A stretch of 64,000 nucleotides of DNA from Lachnospiraceae bacterium (lineage in GTDB: Bacteria; Bacillota; Clostridia; Lachnospirales; Lachnospiraceae): contig JAFRSH010000036.1 in NCBI GenBank assembly GCA_017427685.1, positions 90,319 to 154,318 on the forward strand, written 5' to 3'. Position numbers and translations under genes: made by a program. Under the pieces are notes generated by a model. The model searched no databases. It saw only the letters and a program-made list of their open reading frames with translations, and was not told where the DNA came from. Shown one piece after another: positions 44,472-53,026 of the stretch. Each line of letters begins with the position of its first letter. Position 1 is the first letter of the stretch.

Positions 44472-44834
44472 ATGAAGAAAATACTCATTATCGATGATTC
44501 GCCGTTTATCTACAAGGAGGTTGCGGCTACACTTGAGGGGCTCGATTACGAGGTCATCGGACACGCAAAGAGCGGTGAAGAAGGAATCGCTATGGTTCAG
44601 GAGCTTCAGCCCGACATCATTACACTTGACATTGTAATGCCCGGTATTGACGGCATCGAGACAGCTCAGAAGCTTATCGAGATCGCACCCAACACCAAGA
44701 TCGTCATGCTCAGCTCGCTCTGCGATCATGATACGGTCAGCGAGGTTGAGTCGCTCGGTCTCAAGTACCTTGTTTCGAAGCCTATCGAAAAGGAAGTCCT
44801 GATCGAGACGCTCGAGAAGGTTTGCAAGGAGTGA
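44472..44834 (+). CDS. CheY-like single-domain response regulator
   Basis: The 120-residue receiver has the acid pair in IIDDS, phospho-acceptor D53 in TLDIVMPG, the serine of MLSS and the lysine of SKPIE. There is no output domain, so it probably binds a partner such as the flagellar switch. The CheX-like gene upstream would provide its phosphatase. AGAAAGGAAG precedes the ATG. It converges with cvfB, leaving one base between stop codons. Confidence 0.93.
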   Translation: MKKILIIDDSPFIYKEVAATLEGLDYEVIGHAKSGEEGIAMVQELQPDIITLDIVMPGIDGIETAQKLIEIAPNTKIVMLSSLCDHDTVSEVESLGLKYLVSKPIEKEVLIETLEKVCKE

Positions 44835-44835
44835 T

Positions 44836-45738
44836 CTAAACGAGCTTTATGCCCGAATCGTCCTGAGTGACCTTGCCTTCCTTCATGAGGTGCCCGACGG
44901 CCCTCTTAAAGGAATTCTTTGACATGCCGAAGGTCCGGCGGATCACGTCGGTATCGGTCTTGTCATGCACGGGCAGGAAGTTCCCCGGAGCCGCGGTGAG
45001 TCGTCCTATGATGAGCTCGCAGTCGGCGAAAATCTGAACATGTGAAGGGTCGCGCATCGCAAGCACGAGCTTGCCGTCCGGAAGGACGCGCGCGACGCGT
45101 AATCTGATCTCGTCTCCGATATTTACTTCGGTAACGAGATCTTTTTTCGGGATAAGAGCGCGGAACACGCCGTCGACAGCAACATGAGCACCCTCGTCAC
45201 GGCCTGTCTCGTAGACTCTGCCGAGCACTCTGTCGCCGGTTTTGTAAGGTGAATCGTTCCTCAGGTATTTGTAGAGCTTCATGGTCGCGCACAGACGACC
45301 CGACTTGTCGATATAAAGCGCAACGAGCACGCGACTGCCCTGCTTGGGGCGCTTGGTCTGCTCGCGGTAGGGCAGGAAAAGGTCCTTCTTGAGACCCCAG
45401 TCGAGGAATGTGCCGAGCTGCGTCACCTCAAGGCATGTGAGCACCGCGGTCTCACCGAGCGTGAGGAGCGGACGCTTCATGGTCGCAACGGGTCTGTCCT
45501 CGGAGTCGAGGTAGATAAAGCACTCGGTGATATCGCCTTTATTGAGGCGCGCCGTCGTCTCGCCTTTGGGGAGGAGGACTTCACCGCTTATGTTACCACG
45601 CGTGCTCTCTTCCTCTTTCGTTTCGGGGGTGGCTGTCGCCGGGGCTTCCGGTGTGTTCTCCGGCTCAGCGTCCGTGACATAGGCGCCGTGAGGCGTGATC
45701 CTTGCGATCTTAACTGTATTTATCTTACCGAGTTCCAT
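44836..45738 (-). CDS. cvfB: CvfB-like S1-domain RNA-binding protein
   Basis: This 300-residue protein has several S1-type OB domains (for example GTFLDWGLKKDLFLPYREQ and GDRVLGRVYETGRDEGAHV) and a C-terminal winged helix (SKNSFKRAVGHLMKEGKVTQ), the CvfB layout. In staphylococci it influences virulence gene expression; in other bacteria the role is RNA-related and unclear. An unusual Pro/Thr/Glu-rich insert of about 35 residues splits the first S1 domain near residue 30. The start at 45738 has AAAGGAAC upstream. Confidence 0.87.
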   Translation of the reverse strand: MELGKINTVKIARITPHGAYVTDAEPENTPEAPATATPETKEEESTRGNISGEVLLPKGETTARLNKGDITECFIYLDSEDRPVATMKRPLLTLGETAVLTCLEVTQLGTFLDWGLKKDLFLPYREQTKRPKQGSRVLVALYIDKSGRLCATMKLYKYLRNDSPYKTGDRVLGRVYETGRDEGAHVAVDGVFRALIPKKDLVTEVNIGDEIRLRVARVLPDGKLVLAMRDPSHVQIFADCELIIGRLTAAPGNFLPVHDKTDTDVIRRTFGMSKNSFKRAVGHLMKEGKVTQDDSGIKLV

Positions 45739-46104
45739 GGTTGTTCCTTTCAGATCCTGCTGTATCGTTTGACTTCCCGAAGTCCTGCTCTTTATAGGAA
45801 GATTCCCTTCGGGCATTTATTTTATATCATAAAAAGAAGGAATTGTATATACACGCCTGCGGCGAGGTTTGTGATTTGCTCTTGCAAATACTTTAATTAT
45901 TTGTGATACTAATAAAGGATGCTGTCCTGCAATATCAATATGAGAGATCGATCCCGAGAGCATATGGACGGGATTCCTGACGCATCTGTCATATATGCGT
46001 AGGGAAGGGTCGCTCATAAAGAGGGCTATGGTTTTGAATAAAAGACAGGAAGAAGAGCAATAAGGGACAGCGGATCTACAGAATACGGAAATGAGGGTAT
46101 AAAA
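45739..46104. other. Divergent intergenic region between cvfB and the CPBP protease gene
   Basis: This AT-rich stretch should hold both promoters. On the plus strand TTGCAA and GATACT near 45883-45911 have 17-base spacing and are a fair candidate. On the minus strand a TATGAT box near 45830 faces cvfB. No gene, riboswitch or terminator is evident. Confidence 0.4.
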
Positions 46105-47196
46105 GTGGAGAAGAAAAAGTACGAAAAGCCCGGCATAGAGATCAGACTTGTCGGCGTGGTTCTTATTCTTATCATGGTTTTGATCGAAGGAGCATCCTTC
46201 TTTGGGATCTGGTCGCTGATCGACGCGTATTGGTTGCGAAGCGCGATCGCGGAAGTCGTCATGTGTTTACCGATTCTTATATACTTTATCCGGTGCAGGG
46301 GACAGTTTGTTGCCATGATGAGGTTAAACCCGGTAAAGATCAGGGTGATCCTGCTTGCGGTTCTTATTGAAATCTGCATTACTCCACTCGCCGGACTCTG
46401 CAATCTGATCACGGAGCTTTTTACGCCCAACACGGTCAATGAGGTCATGGGAGTGTATATCGATACGACTCCGTACGGACTTATGATCATCTCGATGGCG
46501 ATAATTCCGGCGATCGTTGAAGAGATTGCCATGCGAGGCGTTGTCCTGAGCGCGTTTTCTAGATCCGGAAGGAAGTTCGCCGCGATACTGTTTGCTTCCG
46601 CGTGCTTCGGACTTATTCACGGCAATATCAACCAGTTCGCATATGCGTTTGTTGTCGGAACGGTCATGGCTCTTGTGGTCGAGGCGGCCGACTCGATTTT
46701 CCCGTCCATGGCGATGCATTTTTTCACTAACGGTTTCTCGATAACATTCATGTACATCTTACAGTACTCGACTATCACTGCGGAACAGGCAAAGGGATTC
46801 ATGGCTCAGCTCGGAGAGGAAACACAGGAAGCCGAGATCGTGTTGCCTGAGGAGGTTGTTGAAACCATTGTAAACGCCACGATGATAATCACGATCGCAA
46901 TCGTCGCAGCGCTTGCGGTCGGCGGACTTTTCGCCGCAAGCAAGCTCATCGCCAAGATCGCGCAGATCAGCGGCAGGACCGAGTACATGAAGAGCATCAA
47001 GCCTAAGTTCGGAAAGCGTAAGAAAGCGGCACTCGAAGCCGGGGATTCTTTTGCTGCGGCTCAGGCCGGAGTGAACCCTGTTCCGGAATTACCCAAGACC
47101 AGGATACTGAACCCTGCTCTGATCGTTGGCATGGCGCTCTGGGTGGGTATCATGATCCTTTACGAGTTGCTGGTGCATGGGGTTATCAAGCTGTAG
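46105..47196 (+). CDS. CPBP-family intramembrane metalloprotease
   Basis: The 363-residue membrane protein has the CPBP/Abi motifs: EEIAMRG near 138 (EExxxR), FGLIHGNINQF near 170 and MAMHFFTNG near 200, which place zinc-binding glutamate and histidines in the membrane. About eight hydrophobic segments are seen, including one near the C-terminus. Such proteins process prenylated or bacteriocin-related substrates. No bacteriocin gene adjoins it. Translation starts at GTG with GAGGG upstream. Confidence 0.88.
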   Translation: MEKKKYEKPGIEIRLVGVVLILIMVLIEGASFFGIWSLIDAYWLRSAIAEVVMCLPILIYFIRCRGQFVAMMRLNPVKIRVILLAVLIEICITPLAGLCNLITELFTPNTVNEVMGVYIDTTPYGLMIISMAIIPAIVEEIAMRGVVLSAFSRSGRKFAAILFASACFGLIHGNINQFAYAFVVGTVMALVVEAADSIFPSMAMHFFTNGFSITFMYILQYSTITAEQAKGFMAQLGEETQEAEIVLPEEVVETIVNATMIITIAIVAALAVGGLFAASKLIAKIAQISGRTEYMKSIKPKFGKRKKAALEAGDSFAAAQAGVNPVPELPKTRILNPALIVGMALWVGIMILYELLVHGVIKL

Positions 47197-47384
47197 AACT
47201 TTATGTCCGGGGGTATTTCGACCCGATAATAAGTAAAGGGCAAGGAAAGAGCGTTTTGATGAAATAATGGGTTGAAAAAGAAGCCCTTTCAGAGTATCAT
47301 ATCTACCAAAATACAATAAACACAAGCCGTTTGTTTTAGGTGCGGGAAACCGGAACGATGCGGTCATATCATGAGGAGGCAACA

Positions 47385-48362
47385 ATGAACAACAAACGTC
47401 CTGACAGTATGGAGAGGATCAATGACACAGCAAAAGCAATGAAGTTTATCGACGAACAAGTCGCAGAGATCAAGAAGACCGTAGGAGACGGCAAGGTCCT
47501 CCTCGCGCTTTCGGGCGGAGTTGATTCGTCGGTCGTAGCCGCACTTCTTATCAAAGCGATCGGAAAGCAGCTCGTGTGCGTACATGTTAATCACGGCCTT
47601 CTTCGTAAGGGCGAGCCCGAGCAGGTTATCGACGTGTTCCGCAGACAGCTCGATGCCAACCTTGTTTATGTTGATGCTACAGACAGATTCCTTAACAAGC
47701 TTGCAAACGTATCGGATCCCGAGAAGAAGCGTAAGATCATCGGCAGCGAGTTCATCGATGTGTTCGCTGAGGAAGCAAAGAAGCAGGAAGGTATCAAGTT
47801 CCTTGCACAGGGCACGATCTACCCCGATATTTTAGAGTCTGACGGTGTTAAGGCTCATCACAACGTTGGCGGACTTCCCGAAGAGCTTGATTTCGAGCTT
47901 GTTGAGCCTGTTAAGTTCCTTTACAAGGATGAGGTTCGTGTAGTAGGTAAGGCACTCGGCCTTCCCGACAACATGGTTTATCGTCAGCCTTTCCCCGGAC
48001 CCGGACTCGGTGTTCGTTGTACAGGTGCCATCACACGTGATCGTCTTGAGGCAGTTCGCGAGTCTGACGCGATCCTTCGCGAAGAGTTCGCGGCAGCAGG
48101 CCTTGAGGGTAAGGTATGGCAGTACTTCACGGTAGTTCCTCCCATCACCTCTACAGGTATCAAGGACGGCAAGCGTACAGAGGATTGGATCGTTATCATC
48201 CGCGCAGTCAACTCCGTTGACGCAACAAGCGCAACCATCGAGCCTATCCCTTACGAGCTCCTCGGCAAGATCGTGAACAGGATCATCACCGAAGTAAAGG
48301 GTGTCAGCAGAGTCGCTTACGACCTCAGCCCCAAGCCCGTAGCAACGATCGAGTGGGAATGA
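47385..48362 (+). CDS. guaA: GMP synthase, synthetase (ATPPase) subunit only
   Basis: The 325-residue protein contains the ATP-pyrophosphatase domain (LALSGGVDSSVVAALL near 43) and the dimerisation domain (QPFPGPGLGVRCTG, then ending SPKPVATIEWE). It converts XMP to GMP. The N-terminal glutaminase domain of usual bacterial GuaA (about 200 residues) is missing, and the start codon with AGGAGG at 47372 shows this is not a truncated reading. Two-subunit GMP synthases occur in archaea; a separate glutaminase or free ammonia must serve here. No purine riboswitch was found upstream. Confidence 0.92.
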   Translation: MNNKRPDSMERINDTAKAMKFIDEQVAEIKKTVGDGKVLLALSGGVDSSVVAALLIKAIGKQLVCVHVNHGLLRKGEPEQVIDVFRRQLDANLVYVDATDRFLNKLANVSDPEKKRKIIGSEFIDVFAEEAKKQEGIKFLAQGTIYPDILESDGVKAHHNVGGLPEELDFELVEPVKFLYKDEVRVVGKALGLPDNMVYRQPFPGPGLGVRCTGAITRDRLEAVRESDAILREEFAAAGLEGKVWQYFTVVPPITSTGIKDGKRTEDWIVIIRAVNSVDATSATIEPIPYELLGKIVNRIITEVKGVSRVAYDLSPKPVATIEWE

Positions 48363-48367
48363 TTAAA

Positions 48368-48440
48368 GCGACGATCCAAGTAACGATCCAAACAACGATC
48401 CAAACAACGATCCAAGCGATGATCCAAGTAACGATCGAGT
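48368..48440 (+). repeat. 12-bp tandem repeat derived from the guaA 3' end
   Basis: Just after the guaA stop there are six units of ACGATCCAA plus three variable bases, period 12. The last unit reads GTAACGATCGAGTGGAAT, nearly the same as the guaA end CAACGATCGAGTGGGAAT. Read in the shifted frame the array encodes repeated T-I-Q-x and ends VTIEWNLK-stop, echoing the true end VATIEWE. The array seems to have grown from a duplicate of the gene end. Confidence 0.85.
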
Positions 48441-48491
48441 GGAATCTTAAGTAATTCATTACGGTACATAATTCTAAAACAAACCTTTCCG

Positions 48492-48515
48492 TGCCCCCGA
48501 TACTCGTCGGGGGCA
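48492..48515. repeat. Hairpin in the guaA downstream region
   Basis: TGCCCCCGA and TCGGGGGCA form a perfect 9-bp stem with a six-base loop. There is no T-tract on the plus strand. It could act as a terminator-like block or mRNA end. Confidence 0.5.
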
Positions 48516-48616
48516 GCGGAAACAATCACAGATACGATTAGCATCTATTTTATTTTCGATGATCTCTTTTGGAGGCTTTATAACCCCAAAAACATCAAAA
48601 ATCACCGGCTTCAATG

Positions 48617-48880
48617 ATCCCGCTGTATGAAATGTCGTAAGCAAGTTGTTTCAGGCGGCGGGAATCGCAATTTTCAAAATCCCGCTGTATGAAAAGAGAA
48701 AAGTAAGTCGAATCAGGCGGCGGAAAACGCAATTATTCAAATCCCGCTGTATGAAAAGAGAAAAGTAAGTCGAATCAGGCGGCGGGAATCGCAAATTTCC
48801 AAATCCCGCTGTTTTAGAAGCGGAATAATTATGTAAACAGGCGGCGGAAAAGCAGATATGTATTATCTCGCTGCTTTAGT
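48617..48880 (+). repeat. 62-bp tandem repeat array upstream of a nuclease-like gene
   Basis: Units begin with ATCCCGCTGT at 48617, 48679, 48741 and 48803, exactly 62 bases apart, and a decayed fifth starts at 48865 (ATCTCGCTGC). Each unit also has CAGGCGGCGG near position 36, which can pair with CCGCTG at its start. Units 2 and 3 are almost identical; units 1 and 4 differ in the middle. The array ends about 50 bases before the next gene, in the same transcript direction. No ORF spans it. Confidence 0.93.
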
Positions 48881-48930
48881 TTAAATATCTTTACAATTCT
48901 TTAATTCTTAAATTCTAAGGAGGAATCAGC

Positions 48931-49764
48931 ATGAAAAAGAAGAACAATCCACTGACAACAAGTTACACAGATCTTTATCTTGAAGCAAAACGAAGATACG
49001 ACGAATTGCTTTTGGTCAAGGATTCCAAGGAGGCAGCATTGGAAAAAGGACTTCCGGGGAAAATACATGTAAGCAAGACCTCGCATGGGATTCAATATTA
49101 TTTACGAAATAACAGTTCCGAGAAAGGAGGGAGATACATTCATAAATCTGAGATATCTGTGATCAGGCAATATCTTCAGAAAGCCTATGATGAAAAGATC
49201 TTAAAGCTTGTGACAACAGAGATTCAAAGCCTGAAATATCTTCTGTCCAAATCAGAAAGAACAGTAAATAATATACAGAAAGCTTATTCGGCATCTCACG
49301 CTGAAGTGAAAAAGCTGATCATACCCATAGATGTCTCAGATGATGATTACGCACAAAGCTGGTTGGATGAACCTTATGAGAGGAAAGTGATTCCGGATTA
49401 TCTTCCTTTTTTGGAGACCGAACGCAAGGAGAGGGTCCGCTCAAAGTCGGAACTCAATATAGCCAATGCACTCGCGGCAAAGGGAATTCCGTACAAGTAC
49501 GAGTGCCCTTTGCAATTAGGTAGCGGAGCAATAATTTATCCTGATTTTACTGTGCTGGATGTCAAAAGAAGAAGAGTCTTATATTGGGAACATCGAGGCA
49601 TGATGGACGATAAAGAATATGCAAAGAATTCCGTACAGAGGATAAAAGCCTTAATGAAGGAAGATATTTTTATCGGGGAAAAGCTGATAATCACTGAGGA
49701 AACATCGACAAATCCTTTGGGGACCAATGAGATTGACGCTGTTATAAAAAAATACTTTTTTTAA
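48931..49764 (+). CDS. PD-(D/E)XK nuclease-like protein
   Basis: The 277-residue protein has a helical N-terminal half and a C-terminal domain resembling the PD-(D/E)XK nuclease fold: SELNIANALAAKGIPYKYE near 170, IIYPDFTVLD near 200 and VLYWEHRGMMDDKEY near 218. The aspartate of YPDF and the WEH glutamate would be the metal-binding acids. It follows a 62-bp repeat array. AAGGAGG precedes the ATG, and base composition is AT-rich against the flanks, suggesting transfer. DNA cleavage and any defence role are inference. Confidence 0.6.
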   Translation: MKKKNNPLTTSYTDLYLEAKRRYDELLLVKDSKEAALEKGLPGKIHVSKTSHGIQYYLRNNSSEKGGRYIHKSEISVIRQYLQKAYDEKILKLVTTEIQSLKYLLSKSERTVNNIQKAYSASHAEVKKLIIPIDVSDDDYAQSWLDEPYERKVIPDYLPFLETERKERVRSKSELNIANALAAKGIPYKYECPLQLGSGAIIYPDFTVLDVKRRRVLYWEHRGMMDDKEYAKNSVQRIKALMKEDIFIGEKLIITEETSTNPLGTNEIDAVIKKYFF

Positions 49765-49808
49765 AGTGTTATGGAAAAGCAAGTGCTGGTTTTGATAGAA
49801 TGTACTTA

Positions 49809-49916
49809 ATGTTTGGACAAGTGGGTAACCTCGATGAATTTCAAAACGTTGATATCCGCCCGAGATTTCTGAAGGGAGAATTAAAGGGAGTGATAGACAA
49901 GTTAGTGTTGGGGTGA
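49809..49916 (+). pseudogene. Remnant of a NUDIX-gene 3' end
   Basis: A 35-codon open frame encodes LDEFQNVDIRPRFLKGELK, almost the same as IDEFQNADIRPRFLKRELK near the end of the GNAT-NUDIX protein encoded at 50903-51901; DNA identity over about 70 bases is very high. Nothing upstream encodes the rest. It looks like what is left of a duplicate after deletion, now just ahead of a methyltransferase gene. Confidence 0.8.
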
Positions 49917-49984
49917 TTATCCGGATAAATGTCTATATAAGTGTCCGGATATATGTCCACATAAACATCAAGGAGATCATAGCT

Positions 49985-50743
49985 TTGGAAGATTACAGTA
50001 AACAACATAAGAAAGCCTGGGAGTTTGATGCATATGATTTTTGGGTAAGAACCGCCGGGACTCCGGAAGAAAGAGCATCAAAGGATAAAGAGAACCCCAG
50101 GAAGATGCTGAAGCAGTATGCGAACTACTTTGATTCTTTTGAAGGTGTCAAGGTCGCCAATATATGCGGATCCTGCGGAAAGAAGGCAATCCCGCTTGCT
50201 CTTTTGGGAGCAAAGGTTACTGTATTTGATATTTCCGAGGCTAATAAGAAATATGCGGTTGAAACAGCTGAAACGGCAGGTGTTGACATAGGTTATGAAG
50301 TCTGCGACATTATGAAAATTGATATGGATAAATATGCCGGGGCCTTTGACGTAGTGTTTATGGAGGGTGGCATTCTTCATTATTTCCATGATATAGATGC
50401 TTTTATGAGCATTATGAACGGTCTGCTGGAGCCCGGTGGGAAGATGATCTGCAGTGATTTTCATCCGTTTACCAAGATTGCTGATATTTTGGGACTGGAG
50501 CAACCCACCATGAGCTATTTCTCAACGGATATATTTGAGGGTGAGATGGCACACGCAAGGTTTTATGATGAAAAGGTCCGCAAGCAGATTCCCAAGTGTC
50601 ATTACAGAAAGTACACCATCAGCGAGATAATCAATTCCATAATCAGAAATGGGTTTATTTTTGAACGATTTGACGAACATCCTTCCTGGGAGAATGAGAA
50701 GCTTCCGGGGGAGTTTACCGCGATAGCAAAAAAGCAACTATAA
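49985..50743 (+). CDS. SAM-dependent methyltransferase
   Basis: The 252-residue protein has the class I methyltransferase fold: motif I is VANICGSCGKKAIPLALLG near 52, followed by VTVFDISEANKKYAVETAE and the acidic loop VVFMEGGILHYF near 122. The usual GxGxG is GSCGK, which still fits the SAM loop. The start is taken as TTG at 49985 because AAGGAGAT lies seven bases upstream. The substrate is unknown; it may be a small molecule, as the next gene is an acetyltransferase-NUDIX fusion. Confidence 0.82.
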   Translation: MEDYSKQHKKAWEFDAYDFWVRTAGTPEERASKDKENPRKMLKQYANYFDSFEGVKVANICGSCGKKAIPLALLGAKVTVFDISEANKKYAVETAETAGVDIGYEVCDIMKIDMDKYAGAFDVVFMEGGILHYFHDIDAFMSIMNGLLEPGGKMICSDFHPFTKIADILGLEQPTMSYFSTDIFEGEMAHARFYDEKVRKQIPKCHYRKYTISEIINSIIRNGFIFERFDEHPSWENEKLPGEFTAIAKKQL

Positions 50744-50767
50744 TAAATAACAAGATGTGGAGATATT

Positions 50768-50821
50768 ATGATGGAACTAAAAGCAGGCGAATATAGGAGA
50801 TTTGAGGATATTAACATGTAA
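50768..50821 (+). pseudogene. Very short ORF, possible gene remnant
   Basis: GTGGAG precedes ATGATG, but the frame ends after 17 codons (MMELKAGEYRRFEDINM). A proper ribosome site with such a short frame suggests the start of a gene whose remainder was deleted. I do not recognise it. The next gene begins 81 bases on. Confidence 0.3.
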
Positions 50822-50902
50822 GAGAAGACGGTACAGAGTATTGGAGTGCCGGAGAAATCTAACATTTCATTATCAGAAGACAAGACCGGGGAGTGACGAT
50901 AC

Positions 50903-51901
50903 ATGCTTGAATTAAAGAAGTTCAACACAGATTTGGAGAAAGAATGGGCATTTGTAAGAGACATGCCCGAGAACGAAAACGGACTTACAAACTCTTATAA
51001 TGGAGTTTCGAAACAGGAATTTGAAGAGAAGATACTTCCCGAAATGCTGAAACATGAAAGGGGAGAGGATCTGCCGGAGTGGATGGTTCCGGAGACCATG
51101 CTGTATTTATGGAAGGAAAACGAGATTGTCGGGCAGTTTCGTATCAGGCACTACCTGACGGATGCCCTTAAGAATGGTTCGGGACATATAGGGTATTTTA
51201 TAGCTAAAGAGTATCGAAATAAGGGTTATGGGACAGAAGGGCTTAAGCAGACGCTTCAGATAGCAAGACAGATTGTCCCGGAAGATGAAATATATCTAAG
51301 AGTTAACAAGGACAATCCGGCTTCGCTTAAGGTTATGCAAAAGAATGGTGGCAAGGTTGTCGGGGATGATGAAGGTCACTTTTTTGTCCGTATCCCCAAG
51401 AAAGTTGAATGTAGCGAGGACTGCTGCATAGAACAGGACAATTACTGGTTCCGTTACAGAACGGGAGCGATCATCGTTCGTGACGGGAAGATGTTGTTTG
51501 TTAAGTCTATGTACGGCGGCTACTACTACACGATCGGCGGGGGAGTACACCTCGGAGAAGATTCAAGATCCTGCATAGAGAGGGAGGTTTTTGAAGAAAC
51601 CGGTGTGAAATGCACGGCAAACCGGATCGCGATAACGTGCGAAAACCTCTTTGTCGGAGTGGGTGGCCCTTTAGAAGGAAGGGAGTGTCATGTGCTTGAG
51701 TATTACTATATTATGGACGCTCCGGAGGATGCTTCGTTCAAAGCAGTAAACGACGAAGGGGAAAAACTGGAGTGGATACCCATCGATGAATTTCAAAATG
51801 CTGATATCCGCCCGAGATTTCTGAAGAGGGAATTAAAGGGAGTGATAGAGGGTGGCCCTTTGATTCATGTTATAAATGATGAGAGAAAAAACAGCATATA
51901 G
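50903..51901 (+). CDS. GNAT acetyltransferase-NUDIX hydrolase fusion
   Basis: In this 332-residue protein, residues 1-170 form a GNAT domain (GYFIAKEYRNKGYGTEGLKQ near 98 is the acetyl-CoA loop) and residues 180-325 a NUDIX domain with a complete box, GGGVHLGEDSRSCIEREVFE then ETG, near 215-236. It could acetylate an amine and hydrolyse a nucleoside diphosphate derivative. The fusion is unusual. Its 3' end is partly copied at 49809. GGGGAGTGA precedes the ATG. Confidence 0.87.
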   Translation: MLELKKFNTDLEKEWAFVRDMPENENGLTNSYNGVSKQEFEEKILPEMLKHERGEDLPEWMVPETMLYLWKENEIVGQFRIRHYLTDALKNGSGHIGYFIAKEYRNKGYGTEGLKQTLQIARQIVPEDEIYLRVNKDNPASLKVMQKNGGKVVGDDEGHFFVRIPKKVECSEDCCIEQDNYWFRYRTGAIIVRDGKMLFVKSMYGGYYYTIGGGVHLGEDSRSCIEREVFEETGVKCTANRIAITCENLFVGVGGPLEGRECHVLEYYYIMDAPEDASFKAVNDEGEKLEWIPIDEFQNADIRPRFLKRELKGVIEGGPLIHVINDERKNSI

Positions 51902-51988
51902 ATTTGTTTGGACAAATGTCAGTATAAGCAAAGGGAGTAAGGTAAGCAAGAAAAGCAAAGTGAGCAAAACAAGGTAAAGGGGGACTTT

Positions 51989-52633
51989 ATGGCATCAAGT
52001 ATAGTGCACTTAGCAATTACAAATGAATTGGCAAAACGCGTGTCATTTACCGACACGAGCAGACTCAAGTTCGGAGCGGTGGTTGTCGATGCGGGAGAGG
52101 GCGGCAACATAACGGGCGAGTCGCACCTGAAGGTCAACGTCATGGACGGGAAAAAGAGGACATATGATTTTGACAAATACCGTGAGATGTTTGGAAACCT
52201 GATGCTGACGGATGACCTTTATATGGGCTATTACCTTCACCTTGTTCAGGATTCTCTGTACAGGCATTTCGTATATGACATATATCACTGGAATCCGACC
52301 ATACCCGGTAATGTAGAGCGTTTGCACAAGGACTATCAGATCGTGAATCAGTATATCATTCATAAGTACGGTTTGACGAATGACATCGTTGTGCCTGACG
52401 GATTTAAGGATGAGCCCATCAACCTGATCTGCTCTTTCAACACGGAAAGGCTGATCGAGAACATGAATTCATTCTTCTCACCCGTAGAGGATGAATCGAT
52501 CTTCTTTTTCACAAAAGAAATGTCGGATGAATTCATAGAAGAAGCCGTGAAATACTGCGTGGAGGAAGTCGGGAAAATTCGAAACGGGGAGCAGGGCATT
52601 GATAAGCTCACATATGCGTGGAATCGCGGCTGA
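51989..52633 (+). CDS. Hypothetical protein, possible zinc-dependent phospholipase C-like fold
   Basis: I do not recognise this 214-residue protein firmly. It begins MASSIVHLAITNELAKR and has YYLHLVQDSLYRHFVYDIYHW near 90 and further histidines, an all-helical, His/Asp-rich pattern that resembles zinc-dependent phospholipase C-type proteins. No signal peptide is present. A broken relative occurs at 58385-58552 (shared phrase KVNV-DG-K-TYDFD). AAGGGGGA precedes the ATG. Confidence 0.6.
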   Translation: MASSIVHLAITNELAKRVSFTDTSRLKFGAVVVDAGEGGNITGESHLKVNVMDGKKRTYDFDKYREMFGNLMLTDDLYMGYYLHLVQDSLYRHFVYDIYHWNPTIPGNVERLHKDYQIVNQYIIHKYGLTNDIVVPDGFKDEPINLICSFNTERLIENMNSFFSPVEDESIFFFTKEMSDEFIEEAVKYCVEEVGKIRNGEQGIDKLTYAWNRG

Positions 52634-52687
52634 ACATAGCGAACTGCTATTACGAACAACTATTGGACTGATGAGCACTGCTGTAAA

Positions 52688-52734
52688 ATTTGCATACAAA
52701 TTATGTTGCAAATCAGCTGTATTAATGATACGAT
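52688..52734 (+). promoter_or_regulatory. Toxin-antitoxin promoter and operator
   Basis: TTGCAA at 52706 and TACGAT at 52729 are 17 bases apart. ATTTGC at 52688 and GCAAAT at 52708 form an inverted repeat that overlaps the -35 box, a suitable site for autorepression by the antitoxin or the complex. Confidence 0.6.
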
Positions 52735-52768
52735 GACCATAGAAATATATAATGGAGGAGGCTTTATT

Positions 52769-53023
52769 ATGCCCAACATAAAACCGATTTCCGATCTTCG
52801 GAATTACACCAGTGTTGTCAAAGAAGTTAATTATGGTAGCCGAGTTTATCTTACAAAGAACGGACACGGACAAATTGCCATGATAAATATGCAGGAGTTG
52901 GATGACTTGGAAAAGCAACTCGCATTATACAGATTACAGTTAGAGATGCAAAAGGGTGAGCAATCCATAATCGAGGAGGGTACAATATCCTCAAAGGAAC
53001 TCAGAAAAGAACTGGGGATATGA
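52769..53023 (+). CDS. Antitoxin, Phd/YefM type
   Basis: The 84-residue protein starts MPNIKPISDLRNYTSVVKEV and continues with SRVYLTKNGHGQIAMINMQE, the DNA-binding fold of Phd/YefM antitoxins; the C-terminal 30 residues are the disordered toxin-binding part. It ends three bases before the toxin gene. GGAGGAGG stands before the ATG. It should neutralise the toxin and repress the shared promoter. Confidence 0.9.
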   Translation: MPNIKPISDLRNYTSVVKEVNYGSRVYLTKNGHGQIAMINMQELDDLEKQLALYRLQLEMQKGEQSIIEEGTISSKELRKELGI

Positions 53024-53026
53024 TTT

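Noticed and set aside
47197..47384. Purine or PRPP riboswitch upstream of guaA
   Set aside because: None of the conserved junction sequences could be found.
48617..48880. CRISPR array
   Set aside because: The period is regular, but the segments between the conserved parts are also shared (units 2 and 3 nearly identical), would be only about 22 bases long, and no cas genes are near.
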